This document shows positions 1-9,679 of a stretch of DNA of 59,759 nucleotides, piece after piece. The DNA is from an uncultured Oscillospiraceae bacterium. GTDB taxonomy: Bacteria > Bacillota > Clostridia > Oscillospirales > Oscillospiraceae. The position numbers were made by a program, and so were the translations under genes. Numbering within the stretch: position 1 is the stretch's first letter; every line of letters begins with the position of its first letter. The stretch is taken from positions 1 through 59,759 of the forward strand of contig CALWYL010000005.1 in NCBI GenBank assembly GCA_944385765.1. The letters are read 5' to 3'. Under the pieces are notes generated by a model, which saw nothing but the letters and a program-made list of their open reading frames with translations, was not told the origin of the DNA and searched no databases.

Positions 1-74
1 CAGGCTCCGCCTGGCGATTTTCTCTTGGGAGTCTGAGGGGGTTCTTTTTGACAAGCCAAAAAGAACCCCCTCAG
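1..74. repeat. Composite palindromic element
   Basis: Two inverted repeats lie in tandem downstream of the DUF1015 gene. Bases 1-13 form a 5-bp stem with a 3-nt loop (caggc-tcc-gcctg). Bases 33-50 pair perfectly with 57-74 (18 bp, 6-nt loop). The larger stem could stop minus-strand transcripts, but it has no T tract on that side, so it looks more like a REP/BIME-type interspersed palindrome than a simple terminator. It runs into the window edge, so its full extent is unknown. Confidence 0.55.
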
Positions 75-106
75 GATATCCCTGGGGCCGCCGCCCCCTC
101 ACTATT

Positions 107-1309
107 CTATCTTATCCTCCTGCATTCGAGATAATATCTCTTATCCCGCGCGTCGCCGATGGAAAAGCTCTTTTTCGGGTACGGCCCGAACTCCGCCACG
201 GCGGGGAACAGCTCGTCTTTCCCCAGGCGCGGCAGCAGTATGGCCGCGCCGCCGCGCTCCCGCGCCAGGGCACGGGCCTCCTCATCCCCGTGGATATAGT
301 CAGGCTCGCCCTTGAATACAGACTTATAGTCGGCTATCAGGCAGTCGGCCACGCCCACCAGCTCTCCCAGCGAGAGCGGCACGTCCAGCGTCAGCTCCTC
401 CTCCCCCGCCAGCACCGTCACCGGCTTGGATGGCTCCCCCTCCTCCGCCTGCGGGAAGGCGCAGCGGGCAGCTTCCAGGAACTCGCCCGTCCTGGTGCCC
501 AGCAGCACCCGGTGTATGGGCTCAAAGGTCACCGCCGGGTCGTGTATGTTCACCAGCTCCACCAGGGCATACCGCGCGGGATGGAGGGCGCGGGCATCCT
601 CCGGGATGGAGGGCTTTAGCTCTTCCCAGCAGCGCTTGGCCGCCGCCAGGCTGTGGTTGCCGTCGCCCATGGCGAAGGCGAAGTCGCCGCCCAGGGCGTC
701 CAGCCGCGAGAGCACCCTCTCGGCGTGCCCGCCGCTGACGCGGCTGCCCCGGATGTGCCCGCCGCCCAGCATCAGTTCAAAGTCATAGAGTTCCTCCCCG
801 CCCGCCGCCGAGGGTATGATATCCCCCTGCGGGTCGTCGATGAACACCATTATGTGCGGCATCTCTATGGCGGCGGAGCGCCGCACATGCACCCGCGCGG
901 GCAGGCGGCTCTCTATGGTCCCCTCTGTGGCCCTCACGGCTGAGCTGGAGTCCGGAGCCCAGTCATAGCTCTCCAGGTCCAGCTTGCCCACCAGCCCCCG
1001 CCTGACGGCGCCCGAATGCAGCGTGCGCTCCACATATACCAGGCTGTCCTCCAGCGTGCGGAACACGCCGCCCGAGAGGTACTCCTCCATGGCCGCATAG
1101 ATTTTCTCCCTGGCCGCGTCCTCGTCCCGCGCTCCGATATACGCCTCGGGGAAGATGAGCCTGAGCGCGCTGGGCGCGGCGCCGGCTATGCGCTCCGCCT
1201 CGGCCCAGTACTCCGGCTCCGCGGTGAACTGGTCGCAGGCGATGCAGGCCCATCTGGCCATGTCCGCCTCCGCGGGTATCAGGATATCCGCCGTAGAAAA
1301 AACTCTCAT
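107..1309 (-). CDS. DUF1015 family protein
   Basis: A 400-residue soluble protein recognised as DUF1015 by its length and the conserved N-terminal stretch around 'ACDQFTAEPEYW' (about residues 24-35), followed by the central 'MGDGNHSLAAAK' segment (about 214-225) typical of the family. No biochemical function is established for the family. The ATG overlaps the NUDIX stop by 4 bp (ATGA), so it is the last gene of a glpK-NUDIX-DUF1015 unit and is probably translationally coupled. There is no signal peptide or membrane segment. The family assignment is solid; a role in glycerol or nucleotide metabolism would be guesswork from the neighbours. Confidence 0.85.
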   Translation of the reverse strand: MRVFSTADILIPAEADMARWACIACDQFTAEPEYWAEAERIAGAAPSALRLIFPEAYIGARDEDAAREKIYAAMEEYLSGGVFRTLEDSLVYVERTLHSGAVRRGLVGKLDLESYDWAPDSSSAVRATEGTIESRLPARVHVRRSAAIEMPHIMVFIDDPQGDIIPSAAGGEELYDFELMLGGGHIRGSRVSGGHAERVLSRLDALGGDFAFAMGDGNHSLAAAKRCWEELKPSIPEDARALHPARYALVELVNIHDPAVTFEPIHRVLLGTRTGEFLEAARCAFPQAEEGEPSKPVTVLAGEEELTLDVPLSLGELVGVADCLIADYKSVFKGEPDYIHGDEEARALARERGGAAILLPRLGKDELFPAVAEFGPYPKKSFSIGDARDKRYYLECRRIR

Positions 1310-1883
1310 TCAATTGCCTCCAGCGCTATCTGCGACCAGCCCTCCAGCTGGTCGTACACCTCGCGCAGCCGCTCCACGCCCACGAATTCGCCGCGCAGCT
1401 TCTCCGTCTCGCGCACCGTGACCTCCCCGGCGACCTCCATGCGGAAGAGGAAGCCCAGGTGCACCCTGCCCACCTCGTCCAGGTCGTTGTTTATCACGCC
1501 CAGCGGCGTGAGCGAGAGGACGTGCTCCACGCCCACCTCCTCGTCCACCTCCCGTCGCAGCCCGGCCATCAGCGCTCCGCCCTCGGCGTCGTCCACCGGA
1601 TTTATGTGTCCGCCCACGCCGATGGATATCTGCCCGTGCAGCCGTTTCTCGCCGCCCTTTTTCAGCCGGCGCAGCGCCAGTATCTCCCCCATGCGCGAGA
1701 GCAGCACATAGGGTATTATCTGCTTGAATGTGGGGTCGTCCTCCATCTCCGGCCGGGGATGGAATTCGTGCTTTTCGTTCACCACGCGCAGTATGTCCCC
1801 GGCCCCGCTCCTTATGAGCCCGAAGTCCTCCGTCAGATATGGCGCCAAAAACTCCCGGCGCACAACCAGTATGCTCTCCGCCA

Positions 1884-1884
<1 letters not shown>
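1306..1884 (-). CDS. NUDIX hydrolase-like protein
   Basis: A 192-residue protein with a NUDIX box: a glycine-rich start ('GVGGHINP') followed by 'REVDEEVGV', matching the REUXEEXGU core of the family, which hydrolyses nucleoside diphosphates linked to another moiety. The glycine-rich half is two residues longer than the strict motif. The substrate cannot be told from sequence. I chose the ATG at 1884, which overlaps the glpK stop by one base (TGATG) and has GGGAG about 8 nt upstream; longer in-frame starts would run deep into glpK. It lies between glpK and the DUF1015 gene, overlapping both. Confidence 0.85.
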
Positions 1885-3389
<1,505 letters not shown>

Positions 3390-3426
3390 TTGCATATCCT
3401 CCAAAACGTTGACTTGGGCGTTTTTT

Positions 3427-3454
3427 TCGACTAAAATGCTGTTTAGAGTATAAT
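3427..3454 (+). promoter_or_regulatory. Putative promoter of the hydrolase gene
   Basis: TCGACT (3427-3432), a 16-bp spacer and a perfect TATAAT (3449-3454) precede the hydrolase ATG by about 31 nt. It lies in the 96-bp AT-rich gap shared with divergent glpK. Confidence 0.5.
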
Positions 3455-3485
3455 AACACACAATGCTTACGGGAGGCAAACACAA

Positions 3486-4427
3486 ATGCCAATAATCACG
3501 GAAAATGAGTATACCTTCCTCTCCTCCAACGGCGAGACTCCCATACACGTCCGCGAGTGGGTGCCCGACTGCGACATAAACGGCGTGGTGCAGATAGCCC
3601 ACGGCATCTGCGAATACGCCGGGCGTTACGAGGGCTTCGCGCGCTATCTGGCCTCCAAGGGCTTTGTGGTGGCCGCCAACGACCATCTGGGCCACGGGCA
3701 GAGCGTCCTCAGCGAGGAGGACCTCGGCTATTTCGGCCCCCTCGGCAGCTGGGAGCTGGTGGTGGAGGACATCGAGCGCCTCCGCGCGCTGACGGCGGAG
3801 AAGTGGCCGGAGGCGCCCTACTTCCTGCTGGGCCACTCCATGGGCAGCTTTCTCACCCGCACCTATCTCATCCGCCACCCCGAGGCGCCGCTCAGCGGCG
3901 TCATCCTCTCCGGCACCGGCCAGCCGCCGGCAGCCGTGCTCGCCGGCGGCAGGATGCTCTGCGACGCGGACGTGCTGAAAAACGGCCCGCGCCACCGCAG
4001 CCTGAACATCTACGGCATGGCCTTCGGCAGCTACAACAAGGGCATAGAGCCGCGCCGCACCCCCTATGACTGGATTTGCCGCGACGAGGCCGTGGTGGAC
4101 GCCTACGCGGCCGACCCCCTCTGCACCTTTGTCCCCACCAGCAGCCTCTTCCGGGAGATGCTCTCCGGACTGGCCACCGTGGGCAGCCTGCACGAGGTCT
4201 CCGCCATGCGCAAGGACCTGCCGCTGATTCTCATGAGCGGCGACGCCGACCCCGTCGGCGGCCGCGGCGTGCAGGTGGCCAAGGTCTACAGCCTCCTGGT
4301 GCGCGCCGGCTGCAAGGACGTGGCCTACAAGTTCTACCCCGGCGCCCGCCACGAGATACTCAACGAGACGAACAGGGCGGACGTCTACAAGGACATCCTC
4401 GACTGGCTCTTCGCCCACATGGAATAG
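3486..4427 (+). CDS. Alpha/beta hydrolase, monoacylglycerol lipase-like
   Basis: A 313-residue serine hydrolase of the lysophospholipase/monoacylglycerol lipase group (Hydrolase_4). The nucleophile elbow is 'GHSMGS' with Ser118; the oxyanion region is 'QIAHGICEYAGRY' (37-49); the likely acid is the Asp in 'SGDADPVGG' and the base is His in 'GARHEIL' near the C terminus. It would release fatty acid from lysolipids or monoglycerides in the cytoplasm, as no signal peptide is present. GGGAGG lies about 9 nt before the ATG. The divergent pairing with glycerol kinase fits glycerol salvage, but this is inference. Confidence 0.88.
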   Translation: MPIITENEYTFLSSNGETPIHVREWVPDCDINGVVQIAHGICEYAGRYEGFARYLASKGFVVAANDHLGHGQSVLSEEDLGYFGPLGSWELVVEDIERLRALTAEKWPEAPYFLLGHSMGSFLTRTYLIRHPEAPLSGVILSGTGQPPAAVLAGGRMLCDADVLKNGPRHRSLNIYGMAFGSYNKGIEPRRTPYDWICRDEAVVDAYAADPLCTFVPTSSLFREMLSGLATVGSLHEVSAMRKDLPLILMSGDADPVGGRGVQVAKVYSLLVRAGCKDVAYKFYPGARHEILNETNRADVYKDILDWLFAHME

Positions 4428-4462
4428 TAATTTCCCGCCCCCGGAGCGAATAAGCTACCCGT

Positions 4463-5890
4463 ATGGGACAGCTTTTATTTCAATCCGGGGGCTTTTTTGA
4501 CGCCCTGGGGCGCGTCGTCTGGGGCGCGCCCATGGCCCTGCTGCTGTTGGGCACGGGGCTCTACCTCTCCTGCCGCCTGGGCTGGGTGCAGCTGAGGCAC
4601 TTCGGCGAGGCCATGCGCGGCACCGTCGGGCGCATGTTCTCGCCCGTCTCCCGCTGCCCCGGCGCGGTGACGCCCTTCCAGGCCATGTCCACCGCCCTGG
4701 CGGGCACCATGGGCACGGGCAACATAGCCGGAGTGGCCCTGGCGGTGAGTCTGGGTGGCCCCGGCGCGCTCTTCTGGCTCTGGGCCACGGCGCTGCTGGG
4801 CATGGCCACCAAATACTCCGAGGTGCTGCTGGCCGTGCGCTACCGGGAGCGCAACTCCCGCGGCGAGTGGGCCGGCGGCCCCATGTACTACATAAAGAAC
4901 GGCCTGGGCCGCCGCGCGCGGCCCCTCGCCGCGCTCTTTGCCCTTGCCGGCTCCCTGGCCGCCCTGGGCATGGGCGACGCCGTGCAGGTGGGCGAGATGT
5001 CCGCCGCCGTGCGCTCCGCCCTGGAGCTCATCTCGCCCGGCGGCGGGCTGGACCTCCCGGCCTCCGTGGCCGTGGGGGTTATCGCCTCCGGTGCCGCCGC
5101 CCTGGTGCTGCTGGGCGGCGCGCGCCGCCTGGGGGCGGTGGCCGAGCTGCTGGTCCCCGCCATGAGCCTCGTCTACGCCCTCGCCTGCCTGGCCGTGATA
5201 GGCTCCAACCTCGGCCGGCTGCCCGGCGTGCTGGAGCTCATATTCCGCGGGGCCTTCGAGCCCCGCTCCGTGGCCGCCGGGCTCAGTTTGCGCGCCTGCC
5301 TGGGCTGGGGGCTGCGCCGCGGCGTGTTCTCCAACGAGGCCGGCCTCGGCTCCGCGCCCATCGCCCACGCCTCCACCAGCGAGACGGAGCCCGTGCGCCA
5401 GGGCTTCTACGGCATCTTTGAGGTGTTCGCGGACACCATGGTGGTCTGCACGCTCACCGGCGTCACCCTGTTGATATCCGGCGTGGGCATCGACTACGGC
5501 TCTCCCGCCTCCACCGCCCTCTGCGCCGGCGCGCTGGGCACGGTGCTGGGCCGGGGAGGCGGCGCCCTGGTCATCGCCGTCGGCATGTGCTTTTTCGCCC
5601 TGTCCACGCTGCTGAGCTGGGGGCTCTACGGCGCGCGCTGCTGCGAATTTTTGCTGGGCGCGCGCTCCGTGCGGCCGTATCTGGCGCTCTTCTCCGCCGT
5701 GGCCTTCCTGGGCGCGGTCATGGACCTGGACCTCGCCTGGGCGCTCTCCGACGTCCTCAACGGCTTGATGGCCCTGCCCAACCTCTTCGCCCTGCTGGCC
5801 CTCTCCCCCGTGGTAGAGCGGGAGACCGCGTCCTATTTCCGCCGGAAGGGCGCGAAAAAAACTGTTGACAATTGCCGTACCATGAGTTAA
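4463..5890 (+). CDS. Sodium:alanine/glycine symporter (AGCS family)
   Basis: A 475-residue polytopic membrane protein of the alanine-or-glycine:cation symporter family. Conserved family stretches are visible: 'TPFQAMSTALAGTMGTGNI' early on (about residues 71-89), then 'GPGALFWLWATALLGMATKY', 'GGPMYYIKNGLG', 'GVFSNEAGLGSAPIAHA' and 'GIFEVFADTMVVCT'. It imports small neutral amino acids with Na+. The start lies 35 bp after the hydrolase stop. The 3' end contains the promoter of the following tRNA, whose -10 box overlaps the TAA stop. Confidence 0.93.
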   Translation: MGQLLFQSGGFFDALGRVVWGAPMALLLLGTGLYLSCRLGWVQLRHFGEAMRGTVGRMFSPVSRCPGAVTPFQAMSTALAGTMGTGNIAGVALAVSLGGPGALFWLWATALLGMATKYSEVLLAVRYRERNSRGEWAGGPMYYIKNGLGRRARPLAALFALAGSLAALGMGDAVQVGEMSAAVRSALELISPGGGLDLPASVAVGVIASGAAALVLLGGARRLGAVAELLVPAMSLVYALACLAVIGSNLGRLPGVLELIFRGAFEPRSVAAGLSLRACLGWGLRRGVFSNEAGLGSAPIAHASTSETEPVRQGFYGIFEVFADTMVVCTLTGVTLLISGVGIDYGSPASTALCAGALGTVLGRGGGALVIAVGMCFFALSTLLSWGLYGARCCEFLLGARSVRPYLALFSAVAFLGAVMDLDLAWALSDVLNGLMALPNLFALLALSPVVERETASYFRRKGAKKTVDNCRTMS

Positions 5891-5893
5891 AAT
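5865..5893 (+). promoter_or_regulatory. Promoter of tRNA-Val
   Basis: TTGACA (5865-5870), a 17-bp spacer and TAAAAT (5888-5893) form a near-consensus housekeeping promoter about 20 bp before the mature tRNA. The -35 lies inside the symporter gene and the -10 starts on its stop codon. Confidence 0.75.
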
Positions 5894-5912
5894 AACACTC
5901 GCCCTGAAAAAC

Positions 5913-5989
5913 GGACGATTAGCTCAGCTGGTATGAGCATCCGCTTGACGTGCGGAGGGTCACAGGTTCGAGTCCTGTATCGTCCACCA
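5913..5989 (+). tRNA. tRNA-Val(GAC)
   Basis: The cloverleaf folds completely: acceptor GGACGAT/ATCGTCC, D stem GCTC/GAGC, anticodon stem TCCGC/GCGGA with loop TTGACGT (anticodon GAC), and T stem ACAGG/CCTGT with loop TTCGAGT. The discriminator base is A and the 3' CCA is encoded (5987-5989). GAC reads GUC and GUU, so it is a valine tRNA. It stands alone. Confidence 0.95.
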
Positions 5990-5991
5990 CT

Positions 5992-6029
5992 GAAACAGCC
6001 TTGAAACCCTTGAGTTTCAAGGCTGTTTC
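5992..6029 (+). terminator. Hairpin terminator after tRNA-Val
   Basis: A perfect 15-bp stem (5992-6006 with 6015-6029) with an 8-nt loop starts three bases after the tRNA CCA end. The T tract is weak (GTTTCC), but the position suits tRNA termination. Confidence 0.65.
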
Positions 6030-6069
6030 CATATCCGCGCGTGCGCCGCGCCGGGGGAGGGGAATCCGC

Positions 6070-6702
6070 ATGGCCTTCGATTACAAAAAAGAGTACAGAG
6101 AGTTCTATCTGCCGAAGGACACGCCGTCCATCGTCACCGTGCCGCGCATGAATTACATAGCCGTGCGCGGGCATGGCGACCCCAATGTCGAGGGAGGCGA
6201 GTACAAGCTCTCCATAGAGCTGCTGTACGGTGTGGCCTACACAATAAAGATGAGCCGCCTGGGAGGCCGCCGGATAGACGGTTATTTCGACTTCGTGGTG
6301 CCTCCCCTGGAGGGATTCTGGTGGCAGGACGGCTCGGCGGGCATCGACTACTCCCGCAAGGCGGAGCTCAACTGGCTCTCCGCGCTCCGCCTGCCCGACT
6401 TTGTGACGGAGGCCGACCTCAGCTGGGCGCTCGCCGAGGCGGAGCGCAAAAAGAAGCGGGACTTTTCCAAGGTCACCTTCATGTCCCGCGAGGAGGGGGT
6501 GTGCGTGCAGTGCATGCACATCGGCCCCTACGACGACGAGCCGGCCACCGTCGAGCTGATGCACCGCCGCATGGCTGAGGAGGGCTACGCCCTCGACATA
6601 TCGGAAGAGCGCCTGCACCACGAGATTTACCTCAGCGACGCCAGGCGCGTGGCCCCCGAAAAGCTGAAAACCGTCATCCGCCACCCCATCAGGAGGGTGT
6701 AG
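6070..6702 (+). CDS. GyrI-like small-molecule-binding domain protein
   Basis: A 210-residue cytoplasmic protein resembling the GyrI-like/AraC effector-binding domain family. It is recognised from the N-terminal 'FYLPKDTPSIVTVPRMNYIA', the 'VVPPLEGFWW' strand and the closing 'HHEIYLSDARRVAPEKLKT' segment. Such stand-alone domains bind, and in some cases hydrolyse, hydrophobic small molecules; the ligand here is unknown. The start at 6070 follows a GGGGAGGGGAAT stretch; longer frames would run into the tRNA terminator. There is no DNA-binding domain, so it is not itself a regulator of AraC type. Confidence 0.8.
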   Translation: MAFDYKKEYREFYLPKDTPSIVTVPRMNYIAVRGHGDPNVEGGEYKLSIELLYGVAYTIKMSRLGGRRIDGYFDFVVPPLEGFWWQDGSAGIDYSRKAELNWLSALRLPDFVTEADLSWALAEAERKKKRDFSKVTFMSREEGVCVQCMHIGPYDDEPATVELMHRRMAEEGYALDISEERLHHEIYLSDARRVAPEKLKTVIRHPIRRV

Positions 6703-6741
6703 CCCCCCGGTTCCCCGGCGCCGGCGGGGATGCGAAAGCCG

Positions 6742-6770
6742 TTGAAAATCTCCCCTCCCGGTGCTACAAT
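6742..6770 (+). promoter_or_regulatory. Promoter of the glycosyltransferase operon
   Basis: TTGAAA (6742-6747), a 17-bp spacer and TACAAT (6765-6770) lie about 30 bp upstream of the glycosyltransferase start. Confidence 0.7.
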
Positions 6771-6799
6771 TGTCATATCCTGTTCCAGAGGTGAAAGCT

Positions 6800-7738
6800 A
6801 TGCCTGTGTTGTCGGTGGTTGTGCCCTGTTATAACGAGGAGGAGGTCCTCCCCAAGCTCTATCCCGAGCTCTGCCGCGTGGCCGAGTCCATGGGCGAACT
6901 GACGTTCGAGTTCGACTTCGTGGACGACGGCTCCTCCGACGGCACGCTGGAGATACTCCGCCGCCTCTCGCGGGAGGACGGGCGCGTGCGCTTCACCTCC
7001 TTCTCCCGCAATTTCGGCAAGGAGTCGGCCATGCTGGCCGGCCTGCGCATGTCCACCGGCGACTACACCGTTATCATGGACGCCGACCTCCAGCACCCGC
7101 CCGGGATGCTGCGCGAGATGTACGACGCCGTGAAGGACGGGGAATACGACGTCTGCGCCGCCCGCCGCGTGAAGCGCGAGGGGGAGCCCAAATTCCGCGG
7201 CGCGGGCTCGCGGCTCTTCTTCAGGCTGATGAACGCCATGTCGGACACCGAGTTTGTGGACGGCGCCACCGATTTCCGCCTCATGCGCCGCGGCGTGGTG
7301 GAGGCAGTGCTCTCCCTGCCCGAGTACAACCGCTTCACCAAGGGGATATTCTCCTGGGTGGGCTTCAGGACCAAGTGGCTGCCCTTTGTCAGCGCCGAGC
7401 GCGCGGCCGGCGAGACCAAGTGGTCCCTCGCCGGGCTCATACGCTATTCCGTGGACGGCATGCTGGCCTTCTCCACCCGCCCGCTGGCCCTCTCCTCCAT
7501 CCTGGGCGCCATCTCCTGCGCCGTGGCGCTGATAGTGATGATAGTCACCGTGGTCAAGACCCTGGTGTTCGGCAACCCCGTGGCCGGCTACCCCACCATA
7601 GTCTGTCTCATCCTGCTCATCGGCGGTCTGCTGATGTTCTTCATCGGCGTCCTGGGCCAGTACATGTCCAAGACCTATCTGGAGACCAAGTCCCGCCCGG
7701 CCTACGTGGTCCGCGAGACGGAAGAGGGGCTCAAATGA
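6800..7738 (+). CDS. Family 2 glycosyltransferase (polyprenyl-phosphate type)
   Basis: A 312-residue GT2 enzyme of the DPM1/GtrB type. It opens with 'LSVVVPCYNEEEVLPKLY', has the substrate-binding 'DFVDDGSSDGT', the metal-binding 'DADLQHPPG', and two C-terminal transmembrane helices (roughly residues 225-250 and 260-285) ending with 'GQYMSKTYLETK'. Such enzymes load a sugar from a nucleotide donor onto a polyprenyl phosphate at the inner membrane face. The ATG at 6800 has GAGGTG about 8 nt upstream. It overlaps the next membrane protein by 4 bp (ATGA), suggesting that protein uses the lipid-linked sugar. Confidence 0.9.
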   Translation: MPVLSVVVPCYNEEEVLPKLYPELCRVAESMGELTFEFDFVDDGSSDGTLEILRRLSREDGRVRFTSFSRNFGKESAMLAGLRMSTGDYTVIMDADLQHPPGMLREMYDAVKDGEYDVCAARRVKREGEPKFRGAGSRLFFRLMNAMSDTEFVDGATDFRLMRRGVVEAVLSLPEYNRFTKGIFSWVGFRTKWLPFVSAERAAGETKWSLAGLIRYSVDGMLAFSTRPLALSSILGAISCAVALIVMIVTVVKTLVFGNPVAGYPTIVCLILLIGGLLMFFIGVLGQYMSKTYLETKSRPAYVVRETEEGLK

Positions 7739-9072
7739 CCCGGCGCGAGCGGTTTCTCCTGGCCGGCGGCCTCGCCATGGCCGCCGCGCTCTTCTACTGT
7801 CTGAATCTCATAACGCCCCTCTACGCCGACGACTACTCCTACTCCTACACCTTTGCCGCCGACACGGAGAAATACCGTATCGGGACCCTGCACGACATCT
7901 GGCTCTCCCAGCTCAACCACTATCAGGTGATAAACGGCCGCGCCATCGTCCACTCCCTGGTGCAGCTGCTGCTCATATGGGACCGCTCCGTGTTCAACGT
8001 GGTCAACACCCTGGCTTTCCTCGCCCTCGGCTTTGCCGTGTACTTCGCCGCGTACGGCAGCTTCCGCCAACTGCGGGCCGCGCCCCTCTTTGCGGTCTAC
8101 ATCCTGCTCTGGCTCTCCATGCCCGGTTTCGGGCAGAGCTGTCTCTGGCTCACCGGCTCGGTGAACTACATGTTCACCGCCCTCGGCGTGCTGCTCTTCC
8201 TCATGCCCTACCGCTCCGACTCCCCGGAGGGCCGGCACGGCGCGCTCAAGGCCGCGCTCATGCTCCCTGCCGGGCTGCTCGCCGGCTGGTCCTCCGAGGC
8301 CGTGTGCCTGGCGGGGCTGGCGGCGGCCGTGCTGCTCTGCGCGCGGCGCGCGGCGCTGGGCGGGAAGCTGCGCTTTTGGATGTTCACCGGCCTTTTGGGC
8401 ATGCTCTGCGGCGCGGCCCTGCTGTTCCTGGCCCCGGGCCAGTCCGTGCGCTCCGACGGCATGGGCGGCCTCGGCAATCTCTCCGTCTGGCTCTCCCGCA
8501 TCCCCGGCGTGACCAGGGACGCCGTGAAATACCTCGCCCTCCCCGGCGCGCTGGGCCTGATGCTGCTGGCCGTCAGCGTATATCGCTCCCGCGGCGACGG
8601 CGTACTCGGCTGGCTGAGGAGATACTACGCCGCGCTCGTCTGGCTCTGCGCGGCGCTCATCTCCGCCTACGCCATGTGCGCCGCGCCCTACTTCCCTCTC
8701 CGCGCCTGGTGCGCCCCCGCGGTGTTCGCCGCCGCGGCGGTCCTCTCCGCCTTTGCCGCGGCGCCGCTGCCCCCCATCCCCCGCCGGCTGAAGTGCGCCG
8801 CTGCCGCCCTCGTCTGCGCCGCCTGCCTCTGGACCTACTCCACAGCCGTGCGGGACATCTCCGCCACCGCCGCGGCCAATGGGGCCCGCCTGGAGAGCAT
8901 AGCCTCCCAAAAGGCCTCCGGGCAGGGCGAGATAGTCCTCGAGCCCCTTACCGGCCACACCCGCTGGAACTGCTACCCCCCGGAGGGCGACCTCAACGAC
9001 GACCCCGATGTCTGGCCCAACACCGCCCTCGCCATGTATTTCGGCGTGGAGCGGGTGTTGAAGGCCGATTGA
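7735..9072 (+). CDS. Polytopic membrane protein, DUF6056-like
   Basis: A 445-residue protein with about ten to eleven hydrophobic helices. After the first helix comes an acidic aromatic motif, 'YADDYSYSYTF' (about residues 31-41), reminiscent of DUF6056 and of the Asp-rich first loop of GT-C glycosyltransferases. The 4-bp ATGA overlap with the polyprenyl-sugar synthase suggests it is the flippase or membrane transferase partner of that enzyme (GtrB/GtrC-like logic), modifying a surface polymer. This role is inferred from context; the family itself is uncharacterised. Confidence 0.7.
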   Translation: MTRRERFLLAGGLAMAAALFYCLNLITPLYADDYSYSYTFAADTEKYRIGTLHDIWLSQLNHYQVINGRAIVHSLVQLLLIWDRSVFNVVNTLAFLALGFAVYFAAYGSFRQLRAAPLFAVYILLWLSMPGFGQSCLWLTGSVNYMFTALGVLLFLMPYRSDSPEGRHGALKAALMLPAGLLAGWSSEAVCLAGLAAAVLLCARRAALGGKLRFWMFTGLLGMLCGAALLFLAPGQSVRSDGMGGLGNLSVWLSRIPGVTRDAVKYLALPGALGLMLLAVSVYRSRGDGVLGWLRRYYAALVWLCAALISAYAMCAAPYFPLRAWCAPAVFAAAAVLSAFAAAPLPPIPRRLKCAAAALVCAACLWTYSTAVRDISATAAANGARLESIASQKASGQGEIVLEPLTGHTRWNCYPPEGDLNDDPDVWPNTALAMYFGVERVLKAD

Positions 9073-9120
9073 CGCATAATGCCCCGCGGTTTTTCGTAAA
9101 TTAACCGCGGGGTGATTTTT

Positions 9121-9591
9121 ATGAAACCGAACTACAAGCTGCTCGCCGCCTGCATAGCCCTGCCGCTGCTCGTGGGCGGCCTGTCCGCCCTGATATCCGG
9201 CGGCGGCATGAGTGAGTATCAAGAGCTCCGCCAGCCTCCGCTCTCCCCTCCGGGCTGGCTGTTCCCCGTGGTCTGGAGCGTCCTCTACGCGCTGATGGGC
9301 GCGGCCTCCTATCTCGTGCTGCGCGCCGGCGCCCCCAGGGAGGAGCGCGCGGGCGCACTCAGGCTCTACCTGGCGCAGCTGTCGGTGAATTTCCTCTGGC
9401 CGCCGCTCTTCTTCCTCTGGGGCCTCTTCCTCGTCTCGCTGCTGTGGCTCATGCTGCTCTGGGGCCTGGTGCTCGCCGCCACGCTGCGCTTCGCCCACAT
9501 CTCCCCCGCGGCGGGGAAGCTGCTCGTGCCCTACCTGCTCTGGACCACTTTCGCCGTCTACCTGAATTTCGGCGTATACCTGCTGAACTGA
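9121..9591 (+). CDS. TspO/MBR family membrane protein
   Basis: A 156-residue, five-helix membrane protein of the TspO/translocator family. The family hallmark follows the first helix: 'QPPLSPPGWLFPVVWSVLY' with its Pro and Trp pattern. A second signature is 'FLWPPLFF' about halfway. TspO proteins bind porphyrins and other hydrophobic ligands; the physiological role in Clostridia is unclear. An in-frame GTG at 9112 is possible, but the ATG at 9121 has GGGGTG 6 nt upstream and is preferred. Confidence 0.9.
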   Translation: MKPNYKLLAACIALPLLVGGLSALISGGGMSEYQELRQPPLSPPGWLFPVVWSVLYALMGAASYLVLRAGAPREERAGALRLYLAQLSVNFLWPPLFFLWGLFLVSLLWLMLLWGLVLAATLRFAHISPAAGKLLVPYLLWTTFAVYLNFGVYLLN

Positions 9592-9597
9592 CACATT

Positions 9598-9619
9598 CCC
9601 GCCGGAATTTTCCGGCGGG
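9598..9619 (+). terminator. Hairpin after TspO gene
   Basis: A 9-bp stem, CCCGCCGGA/TCCGGCGGG, with loop ATTT begins six bases after the tspO stop and is followed by TCTTGCTT. The weak T tract overlaps the -35 of the next promoter. Confidence 0.6.
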
Positions 9620-9621
9620 TC

Positions 9622-9650
9622 TTGCTTATACCGGCGCTTCATGGTATGAT
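9622..9650 (+). promoter_or_regulatory. Promoter of the ROK-like gene
   Basis: TTGCTT (9622-9627), a 17-bp spacer and TATGAT (9645-9650) lie 29 bp before the start codon. Confidence 0.65.
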
Positions 9651-9679
9651 GCACCCAACAAATAATAGGAGGCAGCGCC

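Noticed and set aside
3390..4418. N-terminal extension of glycerol kinase to an upstream ATG at 4418
   Set aside because: It would run antisense through the whole hydrolase gene; glycerol kinase homology starts at 3389 with a proper ribosome site.
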